Source: Trichopria drosophilae (taxonomy: Eukaryota > Arthropoda > Insecta > Hymenoptera > Diapriidae). From it: DNA of 64,000 bases. Below the pieces are notes generated by a model. That model was not told where the DNA came from, searched no databases, and worked only from the letters and a program-made list of their open reading frames with translations. A program made the position numbers and the translations under genes. Shown here piece by piece: positions 33,642-44,339 of the stretch. The stretch's first letter is position 1. Each line of letters starts with the position of its first letter. Location: NCBI GenBank assembly GCA_030407085.1, contig CM059582.1, forward strand, positions 208,598,001-208,662,000. Reading direction: 5' to 3'.

Positions 33642-34659
33642 TCTTTTCATGCCATAGGCCACAATTATTTTGTGATTTTCAAGTGAATATTTATCTGTGT
33701 AATTATAAGCAAAAAAAAATCAAAATTATAATTTCTGACTTACTTTTATCTGTGCTTTTCAAATCTGCTTTGTTCTATGACGTTTCATTTTTTTAACATG
33801 GCGGCTAATTTACAAAAAAAAACGTCAGTTTTTAAATTTCGTTATTTGTTTAACGTACTGGTTAATAAGGTTGCCTTTGTCAGATCAGTACAAGAATCTG
33901 GTTCCTGTGGAATAATAACCACAACTAAAATTTAAGCGACGCTGGATGTCAAAATTCAAAATGGCCAATCCAATATGGCGGCTTTTAAACGCATTTTTTC
34001 ATTTTATTTTATGTTTTAAGTCAATGACATTTACTTTTTCAATAGATTTATTATATTTATCTCAGTTTGATATCGATTATGAAAGAAAATAGAATATTTT
34101 CCACTATTCTTAATTCCGATTTGTTATTTACTTGCATTACCGATATCAAACTGAGATATACATACATTTTGAATTCTATATCATATTTTATGGCTATTTT
34201 CTAGCAAAATCGGTACCAGACTGAGATAAATATAACAAAACTATTCAAAAAGTAAGCGTCAGGGACTAAAAACATACAAAAAAATGAAAAAAACATTAAA
34301 AATGCGTGTAAAAGCCGCCATATTGGATCGGCCATTTGGAATTTTGACATTCTGCGTCGCTTAAATTTTAGTTACGGCGATTATTCCACAAGATCTAGAG
34401 ACTTCTGCCAATCCGACAACAGGAACACTATTAGCCAGAACGTTAAACGAATAAAAAAATGTTAAAATCCCGTTTCCTTGTAAATTAGCCGCCATTTTGA
34501 AAAAATCAAACGACATAGAACAAATCTAATTTTAGATTTGAAAAGTACGGATAAAAATACTTCAGAAAATATAGTTTTGCACATTTTTTGCTTGTCATTA
34601 CACAGATAAATATTCACTTGAAACACATGTCAAAAATTATGTCCGTTTGGCAAGAAAAG
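33642..34659. mobile_element. ~1-kb inverted repeat between the two MITEs
   Basis: Arms 33,642-34,100 and about 34,150-34,659 are diverged inverted copies. Paired blocks include AAGTGAATATTTATCTGTGT, ATGGCGGCTAATTTACAA, GTGGAATAAT and AAATTTAAGCGACGC, plus the R-family phrase CCAATATGGCGGCTTTTA. The innermost part pairs CTCAGTTTGATATCG with GATATCAAACTGAG across about 60 bp. No coding capacity. Confidence 0.85.
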
Positions 34660-34733
34660 TGTTTAATTAAGACGACAAATGACGACTACAGGATGACTAA
34701 TAGAGGTAAATGAAGATCACTGCTGGTGACATC

Positions 34734-35211
34734 GGTACTACGACTATACAATACACCACTTTTAAACATACGGCATTTCATCACAGAAATTCAACATACG
34801 ACAGTTCAACATACGACTTTCCAACGTACAACTATTTCAACACAAACATTTCATCACATGATCATTTCAACACGAACCGAAAACAATGCATTTAAATAAA
34901 ATAATTGAAAATAACAATTATATATTATACACGCAAAATAATACAAAAATCTAACCTAACCAACCTAACCTAACCCGATTAACCTAACCTATCCCAACCT
35001 AACCTTATAACCTAACCTAACCTAACCTTATAACCTAATTTAACCTAACTTAATCTATTTTGTTAAAATGTTTAATATATTATATTGAAATGGTCATTTG
35101 TTAACAAATTTTATGATGAAATGTTTGTGTGTTGAAATATTTATGATGAAGTTATCTTATGGTGAAAACGTACTTGGGTTGAAAAGTTACGTGTTGAATA
35201 GTCGCGTCACC
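34734..35211 (-). mobile_element. MITE with 9-bp TSD and TTAGG core, copy 2 (inverted)
   Basis: A 478-bp inverted copy of the element at 32,838. It is flanked by a perfect 9-bp duplication, GGTGACATC, at 34,725-34,733 and 35,212-35,220. The TIRs are GGTACTACGACTATACAATA and (reverse of right end) GGTGACGCGACTATTCAAC. The core at 34,951-35,051 is a CCTAA-type array of about 100 bp, longer than in copy 1. A 61-codon frame (34,710-34,895) rich in H, F, T and N is just the repeated words translated. Confidence 0.9.
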
Positions 35212-35439
35212 GGTGACATCTCATAGAGAGCGGTCATTATGATTACGAATAATAAAGAACCCTATTCATAGATAATTTCTAAGTAACAGAAAAATGGTAA
35301 ACTAGACCTACCAAAATTAGAAACAAAAACTAGAATTTCAATTAAAATACACAATTGTCCAAGTACCAACGATGCGAAAGTTGATGCGGCATGTAATTTC
35401 ATTTCATTATTTGCAAATAATCAGCCAATTATTGTTATT

Positions 35440-36000
35440 CCTTTTGCACGGTTTACAGCCTGCGGCGTTGCGGTTGTGAGTACTTTGGCACGTTTGCTTC
35501 GAGACTCGTAAAGGGCACTACCACGTAATCCGGCCAGCATTTGTACCCGAGTAGAAATAAAGGGAGGGGAAAGGAGCGAGCGAGGGCTTAAGTGACCACA
35601 ACGGAGGAACAAGCGATCGTGACTACAACCATGTAGTCCCATACAGACACACGCATTCGTGGAGCCAACTCAGCTCCAATACAATCCTCTGTAACAACCG
35701 TGCAGTCCTGCTGTAACAAACCTACTTTGCTTTCGACCGTGGCTTCGACCACCGAACATCGAGTCTCAGTTGTAGTTACGCGACTACCGTATATACACAT
35801 GAAGTGACTTTAACTTCACCGCCTTAAACTTTAGTATCGGCATAGTTTCTAGCTCGGTACAACTCGGTCCGGCCAGTCTCGAACCCTTCGAGGTTATTTT
35901 GTCGCATTCCCCAGCTCGAAATACACCGGTCACACTTCTTTGAAGATCTCTTCCAACCGAGTTGTCGTGTTAAATTCCAAACTTGGCATTGTTTGGCCTA
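35440..36000. other. Largest CpG-rich island; candidate promoter region
   Basis: About 560 bp of repeat-free, CpG-rich DNA, the most extensive in the window. Overlapping minus-strand frames (35,421-35,642; 35,588-35,800) are not recognised. The island is followed at 36,003 by GGAAATATAAAAGCTC, a TATA-like motif. An insect core promoter firing rightwards is possible, but no coding sequence could be placed downstream. Confidence 0.35.
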
Positions 36001-37556
36001 GGAAATATAAAAGCTCTTGATGCCATCGAATGCGGAAGACCATTTCCGTAACCCTTTTCCGAAATTAGTGTTATTTTAATCTTGCTCCACTTGTCTTAAA
36101 CTTAAAGTCCCTTGAATAACTGTGTTTTTCAAATGGAATAATGCATCACTTAACAATTTTTCATTTAAGGATGTTAGCTACATTCATGTTAATCATTTTT
36201 GCAAGTGACATAACAAATCGACGATCGATAATGAAATCGGAATTACGATTGTAGGTTGCATATTTCCCAGTAGGCATGTCGATCAATTAGTTGGTCTTGG
36301 CTCTGGACCTGGCCCAATGGACATTGCTTCATTTCCAATCACAAGCATTGATCACAAGTAGAGCCAAGAGCAGCAACCGATGGGTGAGTTTGAAGGAGAA
36401 AAGTCTCAAAATTATCTCCTTACATTATTTTTTCTTTTGTCTTAAAATAATCGTGTGGCATCACTGAAACAATACCAGAAAACAAATTGAATGAGCAAGG
36501 ACTTTTGGATTGAAGCTAGTCCAAACTCTCCATGAACATTTCATACAAAATAAAATAGAACCATTGAAATCCGACTTCGACAATGATCTCCGGTGATCAT
36601 TGGCCACAACTCCATCGCAAAATTTCACGTATCACCGAGAAAATAGTGAAAATCCGAAAAACACAACAAATTGAAAATACAATTTTTGACTTGGAAGAAA
36701 ACAATGACACCCGGAAAGAAATCGCATTTTGCTATAATTTATTTAATGATTCGATAATAAATTAATTAAATATGAATACAGTTAGGAAAAATCGTTCCAT
36801 CGCGTACACAGGTATAATTTATAGCACAATGCTCGATCAGTGTCGTGATCCAGATAATAGGATGTATTTTCCCAACATTCCTGATAATAATTAAACGGAG
36901 ATTAAACTCCAATTTCTTCTCTGCCAAAGAGTTATTCGAATTTGAATTAATGAATAATTAATAATCACTTTTACCACTGCTAAACGCGGTAACTATCGAC
37001 TACCCTATAAGAAGATTATTAACAGTCGTTGGTCAGAGATTCTAATTTATCAAAAAATGTCGCGGAATCTATATTTTGAAAACTTTGCACAAATCTAGTT
37101 TCTTCTTATTAAGAACGGTAGGTATTTAAGAACGTAATTTTAAGAACGTTCGCCAGATTAAATCAATAAATTATCAAGAAATGGAAAGTAAGTATGAAAA
37201 TGCTAACTGTTAATAACTTATACTAACTAATTAAAAACTAATTGATTTAAATCAAGTTCTAGTATGATTATGATTACGTCGATAGCTGATCAGAACGTAA
37301 ATATCTTTTGAGCATAAATCAAACTTGGTAAAACTGTTTCGTATAAATTAAATTCTATCAATATTTTCCTGCATTTTTTGCTTTGAAAATTACAAATAAC
37401 GAAAAACTTGCGTACATAAAGTGATTACATTCTTCTGTGTCGAATAAAAATAAGAATATTGGAATTATTCATTATAATGAAGTTTTAATGAAAACAGAAT
37501 ATTTTGCATTATCCAACATGTTCCACATTGGAATACAGAGTTCACTAAAAATAATT
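36001..37556. other. Mixed DNA without identified gene
   Basis: A TATA-like AATATAAAAG sits near 36,005. A 60-codon frame from a true ATG (36,583-36,765) encodes a charged, coiled-coil-like sequence (KISRITEKIVKIRK) without recognisable family. The rest is AT-rich. Confidence 0.35.
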
Positions 37557-37557
37557 A

Positions 37558-37837
37558 CACTGAGAGACAACATTTTATTTTCGTTTGCCTTTGACAAATG
37601 AAGTATCATTTCTGAAATATTTTTTGTTGCTGAAAATTTTTCTGACCAATTTTCGAGAAAAGGGAGGTTAAATATAAAAACATGCTAAATGTATTCAAAA
37701 TCGAATATTTTGGAATATTTAACCTCACTTTTCTTGGAAATGCGACACGATAGGAAAGTTTTCTAAAACGCCATCGTTTTTAGCACTATAAAAACACTTC
37801 GAGAACAATAATTTGGTTATCAAAGACAAAATCAGTG
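37558..37837. mobile_element. 280-bp fold-back with CACTGA termini
   Basis: Begins CACTGAGAGACAACATTTTA and ends TGTCTTTGATAACC-type complement closing in AATCAGTG. The best internal pairing is GAAAAGGGAGGTTAAATAT (37,660) with ATATTTAACCTCACTTTTC (37,720). The terminal CACTGAG word is shared with elements at 49,949 and 60,265. Confidence 0.65.
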
Positions 37838-39080
37838 TCGTTATGAAGAGGTTTTAGAATGCGTTAGAAAAAAATAAAATTAGTCAATATCGATAGATTT
37901 GGACCTCCTCTTTCAATTGACGTAGTCAGAATCAGCCGGGGACTTCAATGAAAAATGTTATGAGCATTTTGTTGAAACAAATACTGATCTTTTCGATGTT
38001 TCTTCGCAAGAATCGCTTTTTTTTGGCGTTGAAAACGGCAATGCTGACCATTGCAAAACGTACTAATTGCGTCTTTTTGCTCAGCCCTTTCTTGTCCCGT
38101 CAGATGTTTTCAAAAAACAGTATGGCGACATCAATATGGCGTCTGCAAGTTGACATTTTGCATTTTGTGGCATAAATATCGAGTATTTGACCGTGTAACG
38201 GTTGAAATCATGGAGAAATTGGATGAAAAAGTAATTGCTATCATTTGTGAATACCTAATCTCATCATAATTCATTCATAACCTCAAATTAGTTGAATACA
38301 ATGGGGTTTTATCGATTCTTTGTTTGATATTCACTCAATTTTTTAATTTTCAGTATCATTACGTGAAATATTCAGTGAAAATCAAAGTAAATACATCGAC
38401 CCTCCAATCCTTAATTTCAAAGTTGATTCCTGATGATAAATAGATACATTCCCTACACACCACCAATTCACAACGATTTACATTACGTTATTTAGTCTTC
38501 AATACATATTTTGCCGTTGTCCGACTCTTACCACGAGAAGTAAACGCTATTCGGAGATTCATAAAAGGATTCAATTACACTGAAAGTGGAATCACCACGA
38601 ATCTAAATACTTAGACTTTTAAACTGTTGAGGATACTAAAGCCGACACAAAAACAAACCAACAGGTATATTGTTATGAGCGATATAAAGTGTATATGTTT
38701 CGACTGTTTAAACTAATCTGCAAAAGTAAATTCAACACGAGAACAAAGGTAATAACATTTAATTAGCATTTTAGGATGTTGTTAACCTACTTTTGTATCC
38801 ATGACGCACATGTGTACGTGTAAACTTACGTAGATTAAACGGATTAAACATACGGAGACAAAACGCCTGCAAGTAAATTTCTGGAAAACTGTCTTAGTTG
38901 ATATATATTAATAATTACCCAAGGATTATAGTATTCGGTTGAGAAGATGACTTACATTTTGATCGATATAAAAACTGTGCTTGATATTTTAAGTATGAAC
39001 AATGTATATTTTAAAAGTTCACTATGGCAAGAGATAAAAGTTTTTTGTTTTTAGGAGTGACTCATGTTTCCATGTACTCG
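37838..39080. other. Low-repeat DNA with one R-family fragment
   Basis: CAGTATGGCGACATCAATATGGCG near 38,120 is an R-family fragment; overlapping frames at 37,948-38,269 include it. Nothing else was noticed. Confidence 0.45.
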
Positions 39081-39140
39081 AGATATACAATGAATGAATG
39101 TGCACTTTAAGATGTACAATGAATGAATGTGCACTTTAAG
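39081..39140 (+). repeat. 30-bp tandem duplication
   Basis: Two nearly identical adjacent 30-bp units containing ACAATGAATGAATGTGCACT, differing at one or two positions, so the duplication is recent. Confidence 0.9.
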
Positions 39141-39745
39141 ATTTATATAATATATGAGTAATTCTACAGAATCTTTAATTTTTATAGTACGCAACGATGT
39201 ATCTTGCAAACAAATGATTATCGAACTAAACGATCATGATTCTTTTTCTACGATATATTAAAATGTTAGCCCTTATATGTTCTTTAAGATAATAAACCAT
39301 TGGAAAGAAGAAAAACGAACGTGAAATACGATTTTTACAGAATTTCACAATGTACAATCCGACATTTTCATTTTCATATCGCTAAAAAAAAAAGTAAGTC
39401 TTATCCAATCCTCTGATAATTTCAGAGAATCTTCATATAATTTTAGAGTTTCAATAAACAATATGACCAACAAATGGCCACGAGTGTTCTTATCTTCTAC
39501 AAAATTGTGCAGCTTGAAATGTAAACGACCACCGATTACTCCAAAGTCTGGAATTTATTACTATTTTGAATATGGAGAAAATAACTTTTCCTCTCTTGAA
39601 TTCTTAATTTCATAGAATAATTCTACACTAAAAGCCCCAAAAAATAAGATGCATGGCATACGTGTGCCTCATAAACTAACTTTTTTGGAGGTCTCTAAAA
39701 ATTATCAAATCAGTGCGTAACTCGTTCGAATACACGACATTTTCG
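39141..39745. other. AT-rich DNA without visible feature
   Basis: No structure or reading frame was seen. Confidence 0.5.
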
Positions 39746-40529
39746 AGTGGCACACTTAAAGGGCGTTTAGTCACTCTTAAAACTACGTTGAAATTTTTTC
39801 TTTAAAGCACTTGTAAATCTCCTACCATGTACTTAACTTGCCATTGGTTATCCTACACAATGAAATCGACACTTCAATAATAAAAAATGTTGACATTTTT
39901 TTTTATTTTTATTATTTGTCATTGTTAAGTTTATAATAGGAGACAAACATTGTAAGAAATAAATGAGCATTTTTTAGGTTGGAAATAGCTATTTAAGGGG
40001 TTTCTAGAGTTATCAGCCGATCAGGTCGTAATCTGCATTAAAAAAAGTATTGAATCAAATTTTCAAAATTCGGGCGCAATTCTAACCACTTTATATGATC
40101 TCATAATAATTAGATATTTCTTAGTAGCTCGTATAAAGAGCTTAGAATTGCCCTTATGAAGCCCGAATGTTAAAAAATGGATTCAATAATTTTTAATTTA
40201 CTTTTTAATCATAGATTACTACCTTTTCGGCTGATGTCTTTAAACTCACGTAATGAAAAAGTGGAAAAATTTAATTCTAAAATTTTGTTATTACCGATAA
40301 TAAATAATGAGTAAAAAAACTGTATATCTCGTAACAAGTACCTTATCTTTAAATATAAAATTTCCAAGATATATAAGTACACCTGCATTTACCATAAGGC
40401 TATTGTTTAGTTTGAACTTTGACTTTATTCAACTTTATACAACTTTATTTAAAAACGAGTTACGCCAATTGTTTCTTACTGTTGAAGTGCTGTAAAAACC
40501 AAAAAAATGTGGCCCATTAGTGTGCCACT
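39746..40529. mobile_element. 784-bp fold-back with AGTGGCACACT ends
   Basis: Both termini read AGTGGCACACTWA inward, continuing into AAAGGGC / ATGGGCC. The central 40,000-40,230 region is a well-paired inverted repeat (CATCAGCCGA-type, TATTGAATC, ATTCGGGC and CAATTCTAA blocks). The outer arms are too diverged to align confidently. A TTG-started 62-codon frame at 40,307-40,495 is a by-product. No target duplication was identified. Confidence 0.7.
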
Positions 40530-40664
40530 AACATAATTTTTATGTTTTTAAACAGAGAAAAGTTAAAAGTTCTTTAGAATTACTCGTATAAGATTGCTAT
40601 TGATCAACAACGGAATAATTGATTTCTGATCAATTTCGCCCAACAAATGCTCATGTGATATTAA

Positions 40665-41386
40665 CCCTTTGAAGAATTGTGTAGCATATATTGTAATTCA
40701 TTATTTCCATATTTAAGGTAATTATTAATTAATTTTGCTGCAAATTTTTGCTTCCTTATTTCAAGAACATGTTAGGAAACGTACATAAATCAATATTTTT
40801 AATTAATTATCATGTTATATTACCGAGATTAATTCTTACATTAATTTATTAATTTATTATTACGGTCCAGAATGAAACTTATAATTTGCCTTGTGCAAAT
40901 ATGTTATTTATCATGTTATATTGTTTAAACAAATTAAACAAAGTGTAAAAATGGTCGATTTTTTACGGAAAATGTATATGCAGAAGAAAACGTCACTCAA
41001 ATATGACGAGACTGAGTACTCGGGGATTTTTGGGGTCGCTGATTACGAATCTGACCTCAGATATTCAAAATATAAATGGCGGAAATATAGCTGACTGAAA
41101 TCTAGAGTGAATCTGTCTTGTTTTTACATTTCGGTCGGCCATTTTGGATCCACTATTTTGAGTTTTGAAAATCCGAGACCAGATTCGTAATCAATGATCC
41201 CGAAAACGCCCAAGTACTTAATTTCACCTCGATCAAGTACATTTTTGTAATTCCGCAGGAAATATTGGAATCGTCATTTTGAATTTTGAAAATCTGAGCT
41301 CAGATTCGTAATCAGCGACCCCGAAAACTCCCGAGTAACAAATTTGAGCTATTTTCAGCGTAAAGGAAAATGTATGCTTCAAAGGG
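40665..41386. mobile_element. piggyBac-type non-autonomous element with R units
   Basis: A 722-bp element with exact TTAA on both sides (40,661-40,664 and 41,387-41,390). Both ends begin CCCTTTGAAG inward. TTAA targets with CCC-starting TIRs are the signature of piggyBac-superfamily elements. The right half (41,030-41,335) holds three R-family units with GGGGTCGCTGATTACGAATC in alternating orientation and matching ATTTTGAATTTTGAAAATC blocks. A 67-codon frame (40,891-41,094) is a by-product, and no transposase is present. Confidence 0.88.
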
Positions 41387-41390
41387 TTAA

Positions 41391-42255
41391 TGATGGTCGA
41401 TTATTAATATATTTAAGGCCAATATATTTACATTAAAGTTTCAAAGACTTTTGACAGGTTTTATGGAAACAAACAATTAAGATGACAATCTTGAACCATG
41501 ATAGTTAAAGAGAAAAAAAAGTAGAAAATTCAATAGATCATTCTCGGTACGTGAATCATGTAACAGGGTATGCACATGCATCATCCGCTTCAGTGGAAGA
41601 TGCTGTAGGGAATTGGGAATAGGATTTGAAGCACGAAAATAATTGGTTCCCGGCAGCAAGGAAGGCACCACGGTGCATTTCGACGTAAATCTACAATCTA
41701 TACCGGCTATTTAACCCAGACCTATCACTTATCGAATCAGGCCGTTTGTTTATCTCTTATTGCGACAGTATCCGTTTCCGTGGAGAAAAGCATTCACCGT
41801 CCAAAGAAAGATTAAGAGCATGGGTGCACCTTTATTCCTATGTAAGTCTTGAATCTGTGTGAGTAATTGACGTCCGATGCATTTCTGTATTAGACGGTAG
41901 TTTTATTCGATTCGAATCGATTCGAATCGTCCAGCCACGAGAGTTATTAAGGAACGTTCCACCTCGTCGCGTTTGTCACAACTAATCTCTCCAATTTCCC
42001 AACTCGTGAGCGCTTTATTTTCCAACACTAACATGGTGCATGCATGTACACGCGATCCATTTGTGTGTATACCCATATCGGGAAAGCAGGAAAAGCGAAA
42101 TCACTACAATCCCGCAATACGATGGACTCATCGCTGACGGAGTGCTGGAAATCCACAGCGAGTCAACTTTTGTTTTTCACACTTTCACAGGAGTAAGCCG
42201 GCTTTTTATTAAATTCCTCCACCTCCCCAAAGTATTGGCTTTACTTGTAAGTTAA
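41391..42255. other. CpG-richer DNA without identified gene
   Basis: About 41,690-42,200 is richer in CpG than the flanks. It includes the self-complementary ATTCGATTCGAATCGATTCG near 41,905. Frames at 41,477-41,671 (minus) and 42,040-42,255 match nothing known. A regulatory element or exon is possible. Confidence 0.3.
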
Positions 42256-44335
42256 TATAATAAGCTGAAAGTATTTCTTGGCGAAATATGGGAATTTAGA
42301 TTGTCTTAGCCGTTTTAGGACTTTACTATCCTCTGGATTTTTATTTTTTTTTTTAAATCATAAACAATTTTCGTATTGGATATTTTATAATAAATTTCTG
42401 TTCTAAATCAATTAGGAGTATTGATTTTTAATTTTATTAGGACCTAGGCCCTAATATTCTTTCTGTGTAACAATTAACCACTTTTCTCCCAATACTCAAG
42501 ATAATTATGTTGTAGAATAAATATTAAGTATAGTTATTATATTATTATCTCAGTTTAATCGAAGGTAAATATTTTAATACATAAAGAAAAAAATGAACCG
42601 TTATTAAATTTACTAATAATACTAATCTATACTTTTTTTTATTAATATAAGTATATAAAAAGTCGTACAATTTTGATTAGAAAAAAATTCTTAATCATAC
42701 TTACAAAAATACATTTTTCGAGAAAAAATAATTTTGTGATAATCACCGAATGATTTAAAAAAAATTCACTCCAAAAATGAATGAAAGAGATCTTTTTTAT
42801 TCCCAAATTCATTAATTTTTCGAGAATAATTGCAAGACACCTGAAATCGGCAGACTTATTTTGGACAAAAAAAATTGTTGGAATTGAGATAAGACAGATC
42901 TAAAATTATTGTTCACTAAAAATCATTTAAAAGAACAGAATCCTAAGTGATAACAGTCGTGTTTGGTCAGACAACGCGCCGTTCGACTTTTATGCTGGTT
43001 TTTATTTTCGCTGTTCAAAACTATTAAAATTTAGGGCTATAATTCTTTAAAATGAATTTAAAATATGTGTAAAAATAATTGTTTTATTTTGTTTTGACAT
43101 ATCTATTTCATGAATATGTCAATGGATATTGTCATAATATATTCAAACTTACATCTTTCGAATTGAATTTTCAAGAATTTAAGTTACAAGAAGCTTACAT
43201 CAATTTGATTTTGCTCTAATCGACTTCACATTAACTAACTGCATTAAATTTATACTAGAGATAACATTTCAAAATGATCGATGTCATCACGGCTTTGTGG
43301 ACTTTTCAATGGAATTCGAGTTGATACGTGGTATTATTGCTACGTGTCAAAAGTTTCTGATAAAATGTCATTCGAAATCAGTGCAGAATTATAATTCGAT
43401 TTATTTTATAAGTACATTAAGTAATAACTAGAAACCTGTAATATGATTAACTGCAGAATATCCCAGTAAAATGTTCAAATGATGAACGTGCATTGAAACT
43501 ATTTTGATGCATTAAAATTTGTGCAGTATACGACGGATAAAACTGGTATTATTACGTTCACAACAGTCGAATTATGAAAAATAAAGTTTAGTTCTGTTAA
43601 AAATGTTTAGTAATAATTCACTTTAGGCGGTCAATCAGTAATTCTATGATTTTTTTTTAGAAAACTTCAACAAATACTGAACAATTGAACATAAATGTTT
43701 TAATGACGAAATAGCGTCAAATCAATTCCTTGAAATTTAACCAAAAAATTTAAAACGAGTTATTTATTGGTTTGATATAAATCCCGAAAGATATTTTTTG
43801 TACCATTTTAATTCCTTAGGATTTTAAACAGGTTTCTTTTAAATTATGTTAATTTTTACAAAATATTGAATTAAAATCCTGTTATTAAATATTTAAGAAC
43901 ATTTTTTGAATATATTACTTATAGAATGGTGGTGGCCTAGTTCAAAGACATAATACATCGCAAAGCTATTCTCTAACAGGTAGAATATCGTGCGCAACAC
44001 ACCGCACTATAAATGCCACATCAAAGAGACATCACAATCATATTAATTAGAAGCACTTGTAGGATGGCATTTATTACATAAGGATAATTCGGTATTACTA
44101 CTACAAACAGTCTGTGTGTCCGAGTAGTTTTCCTTTACCCACGACGTTTATTATAGCAACAAATCGTTGTTAATAACATGATATTTTCAATGAATTATTA
44201 TTTACAAAATTATACAACATATATTTGATCAAGGATGCAATAGATATTAATCCGATTTTCGTCAGAGATGATAAATCTACTAAATTTCCCGTAATATTTC
44301 TTTTGGTCGATATAAATTTGAGGTTGATTCAAAAT
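42256..44335. other. AT-rich desert
   Basis: About 2 kb of AT-rich DNA with no frame, tandem repeat or inverted repeat that I could support. Confidence 0.5.
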
Positions 44336-44339
44336 GTCC

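Noticed and set aside
34710..34895. 61-codon His/Phe/Thr/Asn-rich frame
   Set aside because: Made of the short TTCAACATACGA-type words in the subterminal part of a MITE.
34951..35051. True telomere end
   Set aside because: Only about 100 bp of degenerate CCTAA units, inside a TIR- and TSD-bounded element and flanked by unique DNA.
36000..36015. Definite TATA box of a promoter
   Set aside because: AATATAAAAG is common by chance in AT-rich DNA and no initiator or coding sequence could be placed downstream. Noted only as a possibility in the island entry.
41905..41930. ATTCGATTCGAATCGATTCG palindrome as an operator
   Set aside because: A two- to three-fold repetition of a short self-complementary word is not unusual, and there is no context to support a specific binding site.
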